A stretch of DNA of 64,000 nt from Xylocopa sonorina (GCF_050948175.1 NC_135194.1:10904033-10968032), one strand, 5' to 3'; counted from the first letter of the stretch, positions 48,401 to 61,093 are shown. Translations and numbers: made by a program. The notes: a model not told the origin generated them from the letters alone.

Positions 48401-49700
48401 AATTGCGCGATGTGGTGGAGCCATCGCTATACCCGTGTCTCGAATCTTTTAAGCGACAGGCAAACCACTCACGCGGCGCAGCGGACCGCGAAATCGACGC
48501 TCACATATGAACTGGGAACGAGAGGGTTTTCTCTTCTTCTCTTTTGCTTCTTTCGCCCGACGTGGAAACGAAAGAAGGACGAGCGGATCGTGCACAATCT
48601 TTACTGGCAGCTTTCCGCAACCTTTTCCCCGCCTTTCCACTGGCCTTCGTAGGCCTTTCAATTATCGCAAAGTTAACACAAACTTCTTCCTTCAACATTC
48701 CTTACGTCCGTTTACCCTTAACTTTTTTACTTGATTATTGCTCCGATGTTTCTCCTACCTGTATTCTTTTAACCTTTCCCTCGTTTGAGGCATCACGTAC
48801 ATTTGTATAGATGATAGGATGTATTGAATATATTATTGTATAATATGGTTTATTTCATCCACTTTGTGGTTGCTGTCGTTGCATATCGTTATTATGCAGC
48901 TGTTGTCTAGTTGAAATAATTTCAAACTATTATTAATTGAACAAATTTTAAGACAATTCCAGTACCGCGTAGAGTAAAATTAATCAAAATTGATAAGTGT
49001 AATTAACGAAAAAGCTTAGATAGAAAATCAGTCTTCCGACATGTACGAATAGCGATTATACGTAACAAAAGTGAGGAACATCCGAAGCTGCGTCAAAAGG
49101 TGAAAAATTCGAGGGGTTGAAGCTTTATCTGATCGTTGCACGCCACGGTACTCGTGACACCCTTCCACGTTAACGCTAAACAAATTGCTACCCCTCCCAG
49201 CATAATTACGTTAAATGAAAAACAACTGTAATTGAATTACTTTAATAATTTGCGAAAGGCTTGTGTTAATGTTTACATAACTTCCTGTATCACACTGGAA
49301 GCGTTATTGGAAAAAATCTTTTTCCTTCTTCAAAAATACATCATCAAAGCCACAAGAAAACTATGGAATCAAAATCAGAAAAAATTTAAAACCTACTGCT
49401 TTGCATAAAATGCGACATTAATATAAGTCACATCAGTGCAGCAGTTTTTTAGAAAAAAATAAGTAACACCAACTAGATTAAGGATAAGCAACATGCAAAT
49501 TCCTGTTGAACACATCCTATCAGGGTGCCCCAGATATTATAATAAAGAAACACAACCTAATATATTAAATTTAGCAAGTGCACTATAAGAAGTAAATTCG
49601 TACAAGAAAACTTTAAACTTCCTAAGACATATTAAACTCCACTACCAAGAGTGAAACTGACACGTGCCTATCGCCATTCCAAAGAAACCACTGTCACCGT
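48401..49700. other. GC patch 48401-48660 then AT-rich
   Basis: A plus-strand frame (48410-48652, 80 codons from ATG) follows a TTTCAG acceptor-like site at 48381 but has a poor polypyrimidine tract and no recognised product. The rest is AT-rich and empty. Confidence 0.4.
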
Positions 49701-50400
49701 TAACTTAAAAAATCCATACATAACCCGTCAGCAGCTCCGCAAGAGTTTGCGAATCTACCGCAAAGGCGGTAGCCGTAGGAGATCCGCTTAATTGTCGAGT
49801 AGAACGGTATCGATCCCATTACGTAAAAAAAAGTTCCCGCGCGGAGAACACGAACGCGGCTAAATCGAAGAGGAACAGCCGCGTCCCAAAGACACGTATG
49901 CGAGCGTTCCGTTCGAAACGAAAAAAGAAAAAGAAAGAGTAAAAGGAGAGAAAGGGGGCCAAGAGGGCGGCAAGGGGTTGGGGTAGATAGATTTATGCCG
50001 GATCGCCAGGCACCGCCGTGTTCGTGTCACCCCTGCAGGGTAGGGTGACTAAGAATAAGGGGTAGAGGGGTGAATGGCGAAGCACGCGGCGGAGGGAGAC
50101 AAAGAGAGAGAGTTTTAATGTATGCCTACCGGAGAGAGGCTATAAAAATCAATACCTTAAATTACCAGGCAGTACTTAATTTTCTTGGAGTAACCAGCCC
50201 CGCTGCGCGCTGCCGCTCTCGCCGGCTCTCTCCCCTTTACCTCCCTTCGCTCGTCGACGTTGGTGCTCCGCTCCGTCACTGCCCGATCGACCAACGAGAC
50301 GAATTTCCCTGCATTCACGTGCATTTCACTTCGAACGGGACTTGAAGGAGGGGGGAGAGGACGGGGGTCCTGCAATTACGCGACGCGGAAGTATTTTAAA
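49701..50400. other. purine then pyrimidine CpG-rich block
   Basis: 49905-50120 is G/A-rich and 50195-50290 is C/T-rich. A small perfect hairpin (CTACCGC, loop AAAG, GCGGTAG) lies at 49755-49772. Confidence 0.5.
49954..49983 (+). other. G-quadruplex-type motif
   Basis: Four G runs of 5, 3, 4 and 4 are separated by loops of 6, 6 and 2 bases on the plus strand. Confidence 0.65.
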
Positions 50401-51256
50401 ATTTTAAAGAGGAGAATGCGGTATTAAAAATGCAACAACGACGACAAGGGCCCTTCGCTCTCTTTATCCTGCTCTTTCCGCTGGCTCGAGACCACCCCCC
50501 GCCCGCCCACCCTCGTCTTAATCATTAAACCGCAAAGAAGGGCAGGCCAGAGGCCGGCGTAGTTGAATTACTTACAAATAAGTGCCGATCTCGGATGTTC
50601 TTAAACTCGTATTGAATGCCGGGTTTTATCGGAGATACGAGTCGAGAATGCTCTCGTACCTTATTCAATTATACAGAAATTAATGTTCATTTGCGCTCGA
50701 GGGACGATAGAACTTTTGATACTCGTCGAGGAGCGATTCATGTATAAATCACTGGAACGTTCAACGTTTCCGTCCTCGTAATTCCACGCCTCCTCCGAAT
50801 ATCGCGCTTTCTATAACCGTCGTCCCTGTGCTCCTTGCGATCGATGGTACTTTCACATTCGCGCTGTTTTCTGCCGGCAAATTCTTGGTGAACGTATATA
50901 TATGTATGCGACGAAGTAGATCGTAAAAGCTCAGGTACGCGTCACGCTCGGCCGCCATAGGTGGTTTCGTTGCACGGAGGAAACACGCGCGATTTAGCAA
51001 CGTAATGCTAATTAATTGCGCTCGCGGAAAAGAAAATGATATCTCGTAGGTCCCGACCCTTGAACGGCGAGCAAGATTACGACTCAACTCCAACGGAAGG
51101 GTTGGAACCCCGCCGCTTGATTTTATTGTCCGCCCCTCACCCTTAACCACTCTCTCTCGTCCCCGTCAGACTGCTTTCCTTCCTCTGCGAGTCGTCGTCG
51201 CGGTCCTACTCCTTTCTTTTTCCTCCTTTCCCTTTCGTCGAACCTACCCGTTACCG
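50401..51256. other. CpG-rich spacer
   Basis: No gene seen. A CT-rich tract at 51170-51240 precedes the next candidate exon. Confidence 0.4.
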
Positions 51257-51412
51257 ATGACAGAAAAGTTCACCCCTCCGATTCGTTTATATCCTGTCGC
51301 GTCTAAGTATCCGCGTGTTCCTCCGCGTGTCAGTGTTCTAATATTTGCGATCGAGTGGTGTGCGCAGAATTCGACGAACGACAGGGTTTTTGCATCCAAG
51401 ATCGTGTACAGG
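51257..51412 (+). CDS. candidate ATG exon after CT-rich leader
   Basis: An ATG at 51257 opens 52 codons that end in phase 0 at AGG|GTAAGA, a good donor. A CT-rich leader-like tract lies directly upstream, and a TCAGTG word (arthropod initiator-like) sits inside at about 51329, so the segment might instead be an untranslated first exon. The peptide (MTEKFTPPIRLYPVASKYPR at the start) has a short hydrophobic patch VLIFAI in the middle. No family recognised. Confidence 0.2.
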
Positions 51413-52082
51413 GTAAGAGTATTATCAAGATCCTTAAATATTAGTAAATGTTCTTTCAAATTTGATTATCCTTTTCTTCTTTTAACACGGAAGTAACGAT
51501 TTATTTCAAGGAAACGAAGTGGTTGCGATTAAACAGGAAGTATTGAGACTTGCTTGAAAAATTGTATTTTGTGGAGAAATCTTTGTGTATGAATTTATGG
51601 CACAAGTAATTAACTATGCAGAAAAATATAGAATGCAACAAGTAATGTTGTCAAATATTGCAGGAAATTTGGAGCAGTAAATGTCGTGCAGCTTCCAAAC
51701 CCTAGACTTCCTTCATTTTTCCCAGAATCTTAGTCTGTTACTCATAACGCTCCTCGCGGATTCATTTCCATGTAGAACGCGAAAATCACGTAATACAAGC
51801 AATTCGTTACCCCTAATCGACGCGTGGAAACGCACGTGCCCCAGACCTGGAGGCATCGTCCAACCCGCGCAACGACTCCAAAAGCAAACGAACTGGTCGC
51901 GACGAGCAGTATATACAAGCCATTCTATACCGTGAACTGACCACGGCTAGATTGCGCTGGTCATGGTTATTTCGACCCCCTTCCCCTTCACCCCTCACAC
52001 TCGCTACCACTCTCTTATTTACTATCCTACTCTTTTTCTCTTATTTCACGCCGTCCTTTCCTTTCCTCTCTCCCCCCTCTCA

Positions 52083-52113
<31 letters not shown>

Positions 52114-52340
52114 GCTTCCCTCCTCGTCGCCCCCCTTCTTTTTCTCCCTGACGGCCGGTAGCCCCTTGTTCCGTTCCTTGGCGGATCGAGAGAGGAGGAC
52201 AGAATGACCCGGCAGGGAGAACGAGAGGGGTGGAGGTCAAGGGAGAGGGTGGACGACCCGAGAAAAGAGGGAAAACGAGAACGAGGTCCGAGAGGGAAAG
52301 TTGCAAGGGTGGGTGATAAATTGATAGTGGACGTGCGACA
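51413..52340. other. AT-rich spacer, then pyrimidine block, then purine block
   Basis: 51950-52160 is C/T-rich with a pure CT run, and 52185-52330 is G/A-rich. This is one of few places with the reverse (Y then R) order. No gene seen. Confidence 0.5.
52083..52109. repeat. (CT)n microsatellite
   Basis: About 13 CT dinucleotides within a longer CT-rich tract. Confidence 0.93.
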
Positions 52341-52360
52341 CGCGCCCTTCCCTAGGCCGG

Positions 52361-52384
52361 CAGACCGACAGACCAGCAGACCGA
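52361..52384. repeat. three-copy 8-bp tandem repeat
   Basis: CAGACCGA, CAGACCAG, CAGACCGA in tandem. Confidence 0.85.
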
Positions 52385-53460
52385 ATGACACCCTTACCCC
52401 GACCAACTGCCCCCGACTGTTGATACTCCTCCTGAACTCGAATTAAATGATCACCGCAGTCGATCGGTCACGTAACCCATCGCCCCGTCTCATTGCTGGA
52501 ATATTCGATGGGGACCATCCGATTCGACGGTGGACACCTATTTGTTCTCACTTGTTCATCGCGATAACGGCTACGCGCGAATGCCAGAGGACTCTCGGTG
52601 GGTTGATTGAAAGCTGTTGCAACCTGCTGTGCAGTCTTCTTTCGACGATGACGAATAGGTTGACATGATTTATATTGGAATAGAAAAAAAAGGATGCAAG
52701 AACTTTTTACTCCAAAACATTATTTTAACTTCTTAGAGATAGAAGAACTTTGGAAGAATTTTTTAGAGGATCCAATACATTATTTACGTACGTTCGAACA
52801 GTTACTTTTTTGCATTTGTAGATCGAAAACATAATAGAAATAAGTGAACTAGTTATTGCCCCCGGAAAGTCGTAAAATGTTGTAACACGTGTTAGGCGTA
52901 GAAGCGTCGAAAGCTGAAGTTTATAGTCGGGAGGAAAGGGTGAGAGTGAACGGGATCAAAGAGAGAGAAAGTGGATGGTAAATCCGAGCCCAAGTTTCTG
53001 ACCTTATATTCAGCACTTATTTGCATCAAATCTCCTCGAATGAACGTTCGAGCGCGTCATTTTGAAAATTCAATCACCCACACTGCAATCGTTACGTTTA
53101 TCATTTTTATCGTCTGAAATTTTTACTACCCGCCAACGTGTTAATACACATCTAATTATCTATCCATAAATTTCAAATTCTATACGCACATAAAAACGCA
53201 GTTTTATAAAATCCATTAAATTTACAGATTATCTTATAAATAATAACTAACGTTACCCAAAATATAATAATAAATATATAAGATCATGCTCGGAGGAATC
53301 TTCTATTCGCAATCCACCCTCTTCTCTCTCTATTCCCTTTCACTCTCTTCTTCCATCCTGCCACCCTCTCCAACCCCTCTCTCTTTCTCTCTCTCTCCTC
53401 GCCCAAAAGAAATATGGATTAAGGAGGAATAAATACACAGAGACGAAATATTGGACTTAC
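52385..53460. other. mixed then AT-rich spacer
   Basis: 52680-53290 is AT-rich; 53300-53400 is CT-rich. No gene seen. Confidence 0.45.
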
Positions 53461-53611
53461 CCGCCGCCAAGTAGTAACCACAGACCGGTCGGTGGAATGT
53501 CGGATGCGACTTTCGTTTTAATCAGTACGAATCCAAGTTATTAAAATTCCTGGAGAATTTTCGCGGTTGAATAGAGCGGGCGGAGGTACGCGGCTGCCTC
53601 GAAAGCGGCGT
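53461..53611 (-). other. candidate untranslated exon, minus strand, 151 bp
   Basis: On the minus strand a strong acceptor (CTTCTTTTTCTTTCAG ending at 53612) and a strong donor (GCGG|GTAAGT, intron from 53460) bracket 151 bases. All three frames contain a stop before the donor, and the segment contains no ATG, which is the expected make-up of an internal 5' untranslated exon. The frame that stops first ends in a plausible-looking peptide (AAFEAAAYLRPLYSTAKI), so a terminal coding exon is the alternative reading. No partner exon is established. Confidence 0.35.
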
Positions 53612-54840
53612 CTGAAAGAAAAAGAAGTTCATTCATTCCAATAGACGCGAAAGATATAGAAGTAGACTCCTGCCCGGGCCAGAGCCGGCCGGGGTATCGC
53701 CAAACTAAAAACGTTAATTTATTCAATGGCAAAGGGGCACGAAGACATGAGAATACTGCGCCCCTAAGAGATGAGCCCGAGAGACGGAGGAAGAACAGAG
53801 AGAAACTCCGTAGGAAGCCCGACCGAGCAAGGACTTTCGGCTCGGGTCGAGCAAGGGGCGAAAAGGGTGGCGGTTTCACCGCGAGGAGAACCCGATGAAG
53901 GGGGTGAAGAGACTTTGGAGTCAAACGAAAGCCTCCGGCAGTTTTTCTACCGGCCCCGCAACGAACTCTTGAGTTTCGCCAAGTTTTTTCTTTCTGATTT
54001 TTCTAATTAATTATCGGTATTGATTGGTTCTCGATTTGACTGCGGAACGCCTTTGGCTACAGAGCGAAGAGATGGAAATGACCGCACGGAATAACCGTAA
54101 AAGAGAGGCGAAGCCAAGCGAATTAACTGTCCATAATTTGCCCGGAGTCGTGATTAAAGAGTGGCTTTGCTGCGAAAGCTAAGGGAAGGATTTTCGATAT
54201 CCATTCTTTGCTCCTTCTTCTATACCTCGTGGAAAGCCACATCTCTGTGTGACGCCGGGTCTTTCAATTCTCTCTCTCCTCTCTCTTTCCCTCTGTGTAC
54301 GTGCCGCGTCTATCTACGTGCAATCGTATTTCCATATCGCAATCAGTGCGCGTACTTCTTACATCGCAGAAATTAATGCGTCTGCGTTGTGTGCGTAACA
54401 AATTTTGTAACTAACAGTCGCGCGGATATTTGAGATCTTCAGAAATATTATAAATCGTCGCTAGCAATTTCTATCTCGAATAATGACATCCACGTAAGGT
54501 CCGCGAATTGCTGCAAGGAAATCGTTAAAAAATCGTACCTACGATAATCAGAGGCACTGGATGAAAAGTGTCCTACAGTGGTGCTAGTCGGAAAAACCGC
54601 GAATCGAAGACGCCCCGGCGAAAATAACCCGGTTCGAAAAGTGGAACGATTATTTCGATCCTCGAGAGTGAGGGAGCCCTGTTTCATTGCTCGTAGCCGG
54701 GACGACATAGCAAATAAAGCAAAATCCAGGCGCACGCTGTCCGCAGAACCGACGATTAACCATTCACGACTTTTTCCTCAAATCCATCTGGCCACGAGTG
54801 CCGGAGTGGAAGTTTCTCGGAAGGTGGTCAGTACGTTGTA
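53612..54840. other. GC-rich then mixed spacer
   Basis: 53740-53930 is purine-rich. Open frames on both strands have no recognised features. Confidence 0.45.
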
Positions 54841-55581
54841 AGACGGAGGATTGATTGCCTCCGAGGTTTCACGATGAGGCGGCAGGAAGAGAAGGCGAAG
54901 AGTACGGGGCGAGGGGCGGGGAGAAGAACCGCGTGGCGAAGGCGAGAGAGACAACAGGAGGGTTGAACGGAGAGGGTTGGAACGGCAAGGTGAACGAGAA
55001 CGAGAGGGAGATAGGTAAAACGGCGATGGGGTGAGTCAAGGGTGAACCGTGGGGCTGAGAATGCGGCCAAAGTACGTGAGCGGGGGGATGACTTGTGGTT
55101 GTGTGTCGCAAGATAGGGTTGCTATATATGTATGTACTACGCGCTCTGTCCTGCGTCCGTCGGTCCGTTCGTTTCTCGTCGTACCGTACGTTCCTAACCA
55201 CTTCTCTCCTATCCTCTTCCTTGAAGGTCCTTTCCAAGACTGCCCTGGGAGAGGATGGACGAGGTGGTCGAGGGTGCCTCGCAGAGACCAGCGGGATGTT
55301 CTTGCACTTCGGACCGTTAGTTGTGTGCAGTACACCGCCGGTGAAATTGTGTGCGAACCCGCAAATGCTTCGTGCGGCCGGACATGTGCACGCGCACACG
55401 TGCCGTTCACCAACGTCGCGATGTCGCGGTAGCGCGCCCGTATGCGTCGAGAGCCACGAACGCCAGCCAAAGAATTACACTCTTACCATTTATTTCGAAC
55501 GACGATATTAGTAGAGCTTAATCTATCAGGTGACGCGATTACGCGATTACTTTAGACCAGCGGACCCGTCACAGTTCGCTA
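54841..55581. other. purine-rich then pyrimidine-leaning CpG block
   Basis: 54850-55090 is G/A-rich and 55150-55240 is C/T-leaning. Long frames on both strands (for example 176 codons minus at 54869-55399) are Pro/Ser/Arg-rich without domains. Confidence 0.5.
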
Positions 55582-55606
55582 TGTGTGTGTGTGTGTGTGT
55601 GTGTGT
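55582..55606. repeat. (TG)n microsatellite
   Basis: About 12 TG dinucleotides, uninterrupted. Confidence 0.95.
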
Positions 55607-56490
55607 AACGCATGCCTATAGCGGCCCATTCGGACATTAGTTTCGATCTAATGATGCCGTTAGAGCTTCGCGTGTCGACTTATGCAAACGAGAACTTTAA
55701 AGCTCGCCTGCTCTATAATCGAGCGGTTTAGAGCCAGATATCATACTCGATACGGTCGAAGATGGAATCGCGCGGTCTCAAAATGACTTTGTAAACTTTT
55801 CGCTGGAGAACGTACTTTAAAATGTTGCGTGGTTGCTTGCACTGACTCGACTATTGGTGTCGAGTGTTGGTTATTCAAATTAGTCCTCTTTGAACGCCTC
55901 TGAGAACCTCATTTTAAACGTGGCGTTTGTCACGAGTCTTGTTCCAAGAAAATTATAACGAACCTATGCACCGATTCCGAAGAGGTCCGAGTGTTAATTC
56001 CGATCTGGTCTCTCGTGAGCGAGGAATAAAAAAATGTCCATCGACCGTGTCGGACGCGTACCCTAGAAAACCTTTCTTCGGCTACGAACTGTCGGCCGCG
56101 ACGCGTACAATGAGACCCTCGCATGGGTTCGCCAACGAATGGAAGTTCACTTTACAGGATGACACCCGTTAAATGGTGTAGCGCGCTATAGGGACCATCG
56201 GACAAGGCATGTAAGGAACTCGGATGTACACGTACAGGGTCCCTCGCCGGGTGTGTGCGCGCACCCGCACGCATACCGTCTTGCGCGAAATCTCACGACA
56301 AATACACACATGTGAGAAGCACAATAATTACTATAGGTAGTAAGGAGGGTACCCCCGCGGGGTGGCCTGGCCAGCAATCGATATATACACACACGCATGG
56401 GGGACACGCATACACGCACATAGACACAACAGTAGGTGCCAGCGTGAACACACGCAGGAGGCGAGTGCGCACACCGTTACACGGTTTACA
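55607..56490. other. CpG-rich spacer with CA-rich patch
   Basis: 56380-56420 has ACAC/ACGC runs. No gene seen. Confidence 0.45.
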
Positions 56491-57080
56491 TAAGTGAAGT
56501 TCCTTGGCCACCACCCTCAGTCACCACCTCTTATATACCCCCTTCCAGCCAATGCCACCCTCTCTATCCTCCCACGCTACCCTGGCCCTCTTCCTCCTGC
56601 TTTCTGCCCAAGCGTTTCTAATTTGCATTCCCCTCCGTTTGCACTCCTCACCCCTTCTCACGCGCTCTCCTTCGCTCTTTCCGACTCAGCTCGCTCCCTC
56701 TCTTACTTTCTGTCCCTCGCTCTTTCTCTCTTTCCACCTCTCTACCTCTCTCTCCCTTTCTCCATCTCCCTCTCTCCCTCTCTCCCTCTCCCTCTCTTTC
56801 TCTCTCTCTTGTACACTTGCTCCATTCCCCGTCAAACCACCTCCGCCTTCTTCTCATTCTACACCTCCAAGCCATCCACCTAACAACCCCGTTGTCCGTC
56901 TTGCGAGGTTTCACGCACACGCGTGTCTTATGTCCGTGTACCACGCATACGATGGGGCAGAGGAGCGTGAAGGGGCGAGACAAAGAGACCACCCTTAACT
57001 TCGGGCCAGGGAGTAAGACGGCCACGGAGTGTGGGGTAAGGAGGATGAGGATCGGTCCAGGGTTGCTGCAGTTAGGTTAG
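56491..57080. other. long pyrimidine-rich block with CT repeats
   Basis: 56495-56890 is almost all C and T, including imperfect CTCT repeats at about 56680-56812. A short purine-leaning stretch follows (56950-57060). The 129- and 164-codon plus frames are Ser/Leu/Pro low complexity and are not genes. Confidence 0.65.
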
Positions 57081-58190
57081 GGCTGCCTGTACCTTCTTAA
57101 TACCTTTCGTCGAGCTCGCTTGTATACCTATACGCTTTGGATCTTGATCGTTAAAGGTGCCGGACCGACCTGTGTCTTATATAACCTCGCGGACATTCTT
57201 CGCGCGTTCTAATCATATCTTCATCGGGGGGATGATTTGCCCGATGGAAAAGATTCCGGTTAGTCCGTTGCGAACACAGATTGTATTAATAATCCCGTGG
57301 AACGAATTCTGAGACTTAAGTACGATTTGATGCTCGATGGACGTTATTCGAGATTTAGTCGAGAAGTAAAGTCACTTGTAATTTCGCTTCCTTTTTCGTA
57401 TCGAGTTGACCGTATCGCGAATACGTAACCAGTCTGCTTGATAACAAAAGTGCGGATTAATCTATAATCTTATATTACCGCTACACCATTTAACATTTGT
57501 GCTTCTATGAATTAAGAATTTGGTATTTAAATTATTCTGATGTAGTATGCTACAATTATTGAAGTAAACGAACGAACCATCGTTCTTAACGAAGGTGAAC
57601 CGACAAGTAGCTCACTAACTATTGCGTATCCACTGGCGTTAACTGAGATTTATGTTGATAAAGTTACACGACTGGGTACGGCATTTTTCCAATATACTCG
57701 CAACGAGAGAGGCGTACGCGTGCATGCTGGACGCAGCTCAGAACGTTTCACAAAAAAATGGCAACGCAAGGAACAGTAGCATCGAGAGTCAATCGCGAAG
57801 TAACCGATACGCTCCCGACAACAGTCCGCGGCAACATTGACCGAACGCGGAGGGCCTTCGACAAGAACAATGGTAGCAATGGAGATAAAGGAGGGTCGTG
57901 GCGGGCATAATTCCGAAGTGCGTTTAGAGATCCGACTGACTGACGTATCTGTCAGGGATGGATGGCAGTAAGGGTTACGAGCATCAGTCATCAGTAGCGG
58001 CCATATTGCTTGCCGGTACCCCCAACCCTTCGCGAGGAGCACGAGCCCTGATAATTCCCCGACCCCCTTCGCTTTCTATCTCATTTTCTTCCCTCTCTTT
58101 CCCGCCTTCCACCGCGTTCGCGTCTCGTCTGCTCACCCTCGGTGCCTTAGTCTTACTGGTTTCTTCTCCTTTTCTCCCTTCTTCTTTCAG
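57081..58190. other. AT-leaning spacer, pyrimidine-rich from about 58035
   Basis: No gene seen before 58190. The last 30 bases are a T/C tract ending TTTCAG at 58190. Confidence 0.45.
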
Positions 58191-58400
58191 CAACGCTTCT
58201 TCTTCTTATTTAAACCCCCAGCGCGCGGTGCCCGGGCTGCTTAATGAGAACCTCCACCTCTTCGTACCACCACCACCATCACCGCCACCACCACCGCCGC
58301 CGCCGCCGCCGCCGCCTCCACCACCGCGGCACACCACTCTCACCGTCCCCTTTTCACCCCCTGGTCGCCTGCCTGTTCTCCACCACCCTCCCGTTTCGAC
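58191..58400 (+). CDS. weak candidate exon encoding a polyproline stretch
   Basis: A very strong acceptor (pyrimidine tract and TTTCAG ending at 58190) and a GTGAGG donor at 58401 bracket 210 bases. One frame is open throughout (one base, 69 codons, two bases), starting NASSSYLNPQRAVPGLLNEN and then running into about 20 prolines coded by a CCR repeat. The in-frame stop falls inside the donor. Entry and exit phases equal that of the donor at 2372, which has a one-in-three chance of occurring randomly. The CT-rich setting makes a false acceptor likely. Confidence 0.17.
58266..58326. repeat. CCA/CCG trinucleotide repeat
   Basis: About 20 CCR triplets. They translate to polyproline in one plus frame and polyglycine on the minus strand. 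Confidence 0.92.
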
Positions 58401-58832
58401 GTGAGGTTCACCCAACTCCCGACGTCGAGCTATGACCCCTACACGCGGCCACTACGCCACACACGCGCGACATTTTCAACTTTTACCATCGAATCCACGA
58501 TAGAGATGAATGGTTCGACTTGATAACGATAGTGGTAATCGCTGGAGCGATCTCGCGGATTGGCTTGTCCGCGGGGTGGCCCCAAACACCCTGGCTCGAG
58601 ACCTCTCGCACCCCCGATAGACGCTCGCGGATACTGTGCGCGTTTGAAAATTCACCGCGCGTGTACGTACGAATACTTTTAATTAGATTAAACGTGATTA
58701 ATGCTTTCCTCCGGCACAGCGTGAGATTGCTATCGTTTCGGATTGTTTTCATTCTGCATGCAACTTTTGCATACGAATTGTTTGTTTTTCAGTTAATTAC
58801 GAGTGGTCCTTTTTATTTTCCTGTACACTTAC
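58401..58832. other. CpG-rich then AT-rich spacer
   Basis: Nothing supported. Open frames on both strands here are featureless. Confidence 0.45.
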
Positions 58833-59017
58833 CATTTGGATGTAATCTGGGAAATTTGACACGCGTCTGTTTTGCAATCCACGTGTAATTTTGTCAATTT
58901 AGTTTTAATAATAGTAGCTTCAGCCAGAGAACTCGAATTGGAGATTCGAAATGAAACTTTAATTGAGAACGGTTTGGCATTTAAGCATATTTTCCCATTT
59001 GGAATAGACTGGTACAT
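58833..59017 (-). CDS. candidate ATG exon or 62-codon small ORF, minus strand
   Basis: On the minus strand an ATG at 59017, directly preceded by an in-frame TGA, opens 61 codons plus two bases to an ATG|GTAAGT donor (last exon base 58833). The stop TAA lies inside the donor. The product is basic and polar with four cysteines (CLNAKPF early, HVDCKTDACQISQ late) and no signal peptide. If unspliced it would be a 62-residue peptide ending in Trp. No family recognised. The setting is AT-rich, where such a frame is less expected by chance than in CpG-rich DNA. Confidence 0.22.
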
Positions 59018-61029
59018 TCAATGGAAGACAGGATCCTCTCGAGCAGAAGGTATCAATAAATGAGCTTCCGATGAGATTTGAAATTTTATTTTAACCGAAC
59101 GGCTAGAAATATTCATAAGAGAAGACGTAAATTTCTTTCTATCAGAATGAAGAACGATAACATTTTTAACGAATTATTTTTTTCTTCTACGATTTCTTCT
59201 CAATATAAATAAAGCGAGGAATCATCTATCGAGAGCTCGCGGAGAGCAACGAAAAAACGAAAGTTTTCGTTAATTTGAAATTTGGCATCGAACAGTCGGT
59301 AAATTGGATACCGACCATAGCAGGATGAAAGTTCAGCGTCGAATTAAATCGTAATATTGTCAATGGTGACCCGATTATCGAGTGCTGCGGGGTGACACAT
59401 ATTTGAAAGAAACACGATCGTTGACTTTCGGGTTTCGTGATCAATACGGTCCCCTCGTACATTATATTTGGTCTAGGAGAGGTTATTACCGTTTCGTGTG
59501 TAGTTAACCAAATCAGAGTTTCAATCTGATTTGTATGTCCTGGCCCATTGATTACGTTCAGACGAATTAGGTCACATGTAAATGAAACTCATAAATCTTT
59601 CCCTTCCTTTTCTTCGCTACTTTCTATATTGTTTGTGGAATTAACGACCAATACTAGGCAAATCATTTATCTTCCAACGTGCCATTAAATACCGACAGAA
59701 TTAAAAAGTAATTACATGTTCGCATCGAAATATGAATCGATGTATTTCGAAATAAGATGCAAACTAAATTAACGATAAATAGAAACAATAATATTTAAGA
59801 ATTTTAATTTTCCATAACAATATTTTAAGTACAAAATTTGCGTATTTTTATCAACGAAATATAATTGTTTCGCTAAAGTGATCGCACGAGTGAATTAATG
59901 CTCGTTTTATTTATCGTATTTAATATAATGTTAAGTAATTACATTTATTTCCATCGAAACTAATCAATCGATTGTGTTCCGATTTGTTAAAAGTTTTCCC
60001 TTGTTACAAAGTATCGAAAGCACGGCGAGGAGACGGTTGGAATATTAATTTCTAAAACTTCGAGGGAGCTCTACGGACGCAAGAGCCAGAAGGAATATCT
60101 TTCTCTGTCCACCTACATACATACTACAATATATCTAGGACATATTTACGACTGTTTTCTCCGTTGGCAATTGATCAGCAGTCTAACGGTTCATTCTATA
60201 GCATACCGATAAATAACTGACATTTTTCCTACCTACACAACCGAGCGGGACTGCAATTCTCGTTATACGAATTACAGCCAGTAACACGAAGACACTTTGC
60301 ATAAAAATATAAATTAATTTCGATAAATATAATTTCGATACGTATCCGCAACAGTTATTGCCTTGTAAACTCGAGGATACCTCACGCGAGAAAGAAGAAA
60401 ATATTTATTTAAACACCATCAACGGGAAAATAGTTTGGAACTAATCCACGGATCGCGTGGAACGCGCGGAGAGCTGGCGGAAAAGGGAATCGGCTGGGAA
60501 GTAGGAAAAGTCGGTAACAGGCTGTATGATCGTCGGTGACGAGTACAAGGGAATCCACGCGTGGTAAAAGCGAGCCGTTTATCGTATTAAAATCTACGCA
60601 ACGACATCATTCCTGTCTGCATTCTCGTCTAATCGCGGCATCGAGGCATCCCTTGGGCAAAAGCCCTCGGTTTGCATGCGCGTATACATGCAGACACGTA
60701 CATACCTGTGTACATACATTCGCAGGCTATTACGGGAACGGCATTTGTATTTCTTTGTGCCGGGCAAAGCGAATAATAGCAGGGACGTGGATTAAGACTG
60801 TACGGATAAGATCGTTTCAAGGATCCACTTGAGAGCCAGGACCATTGTCCCGATCGAAACGATCTACTAACCGATCGTCTCCGCCACTCGTCAACCCTCT
60901 CTCGTTTCCCTCTCCCGTCCGGTGGTTCCTTCCCTGGCCCTCTTTGACCCACCCTGGTCGGTCCGTCTCGCTCTAGACGCCGACTAGCGCCGTATCCCTC
61001 TGCCTATGGTCTCATCTCAGCCGTGCAGT
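59018..61029. other. AT-rich spacer with one stop-interrupted coding-like patch
   Basis: At about 59200-59520 the plus strand reads as coding-like segments interrupted by in-frame stops, while the minus strand holds a 78-codon ATG frame (59462-59226). The rest (59600-60430) is AT-rich and empty. From 60800 it turns CpG- and pyrimidine-rich. Confidence 0.35.
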
Positions 61030-61090
61030 CACGTCTTTAAGAGAACAGAACGGAGAAGGACGGCGATAATCTCAGCTGAGGCCGGGAGAG

Positions 61091-61093
<3 letters not shown>

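Noticed and set aside
49521..49531. CAGGGTGCCCC, resembling a DNA-transposon end
   Set aside because: Isolated word; no second end, no target duplication and no coding remnant.
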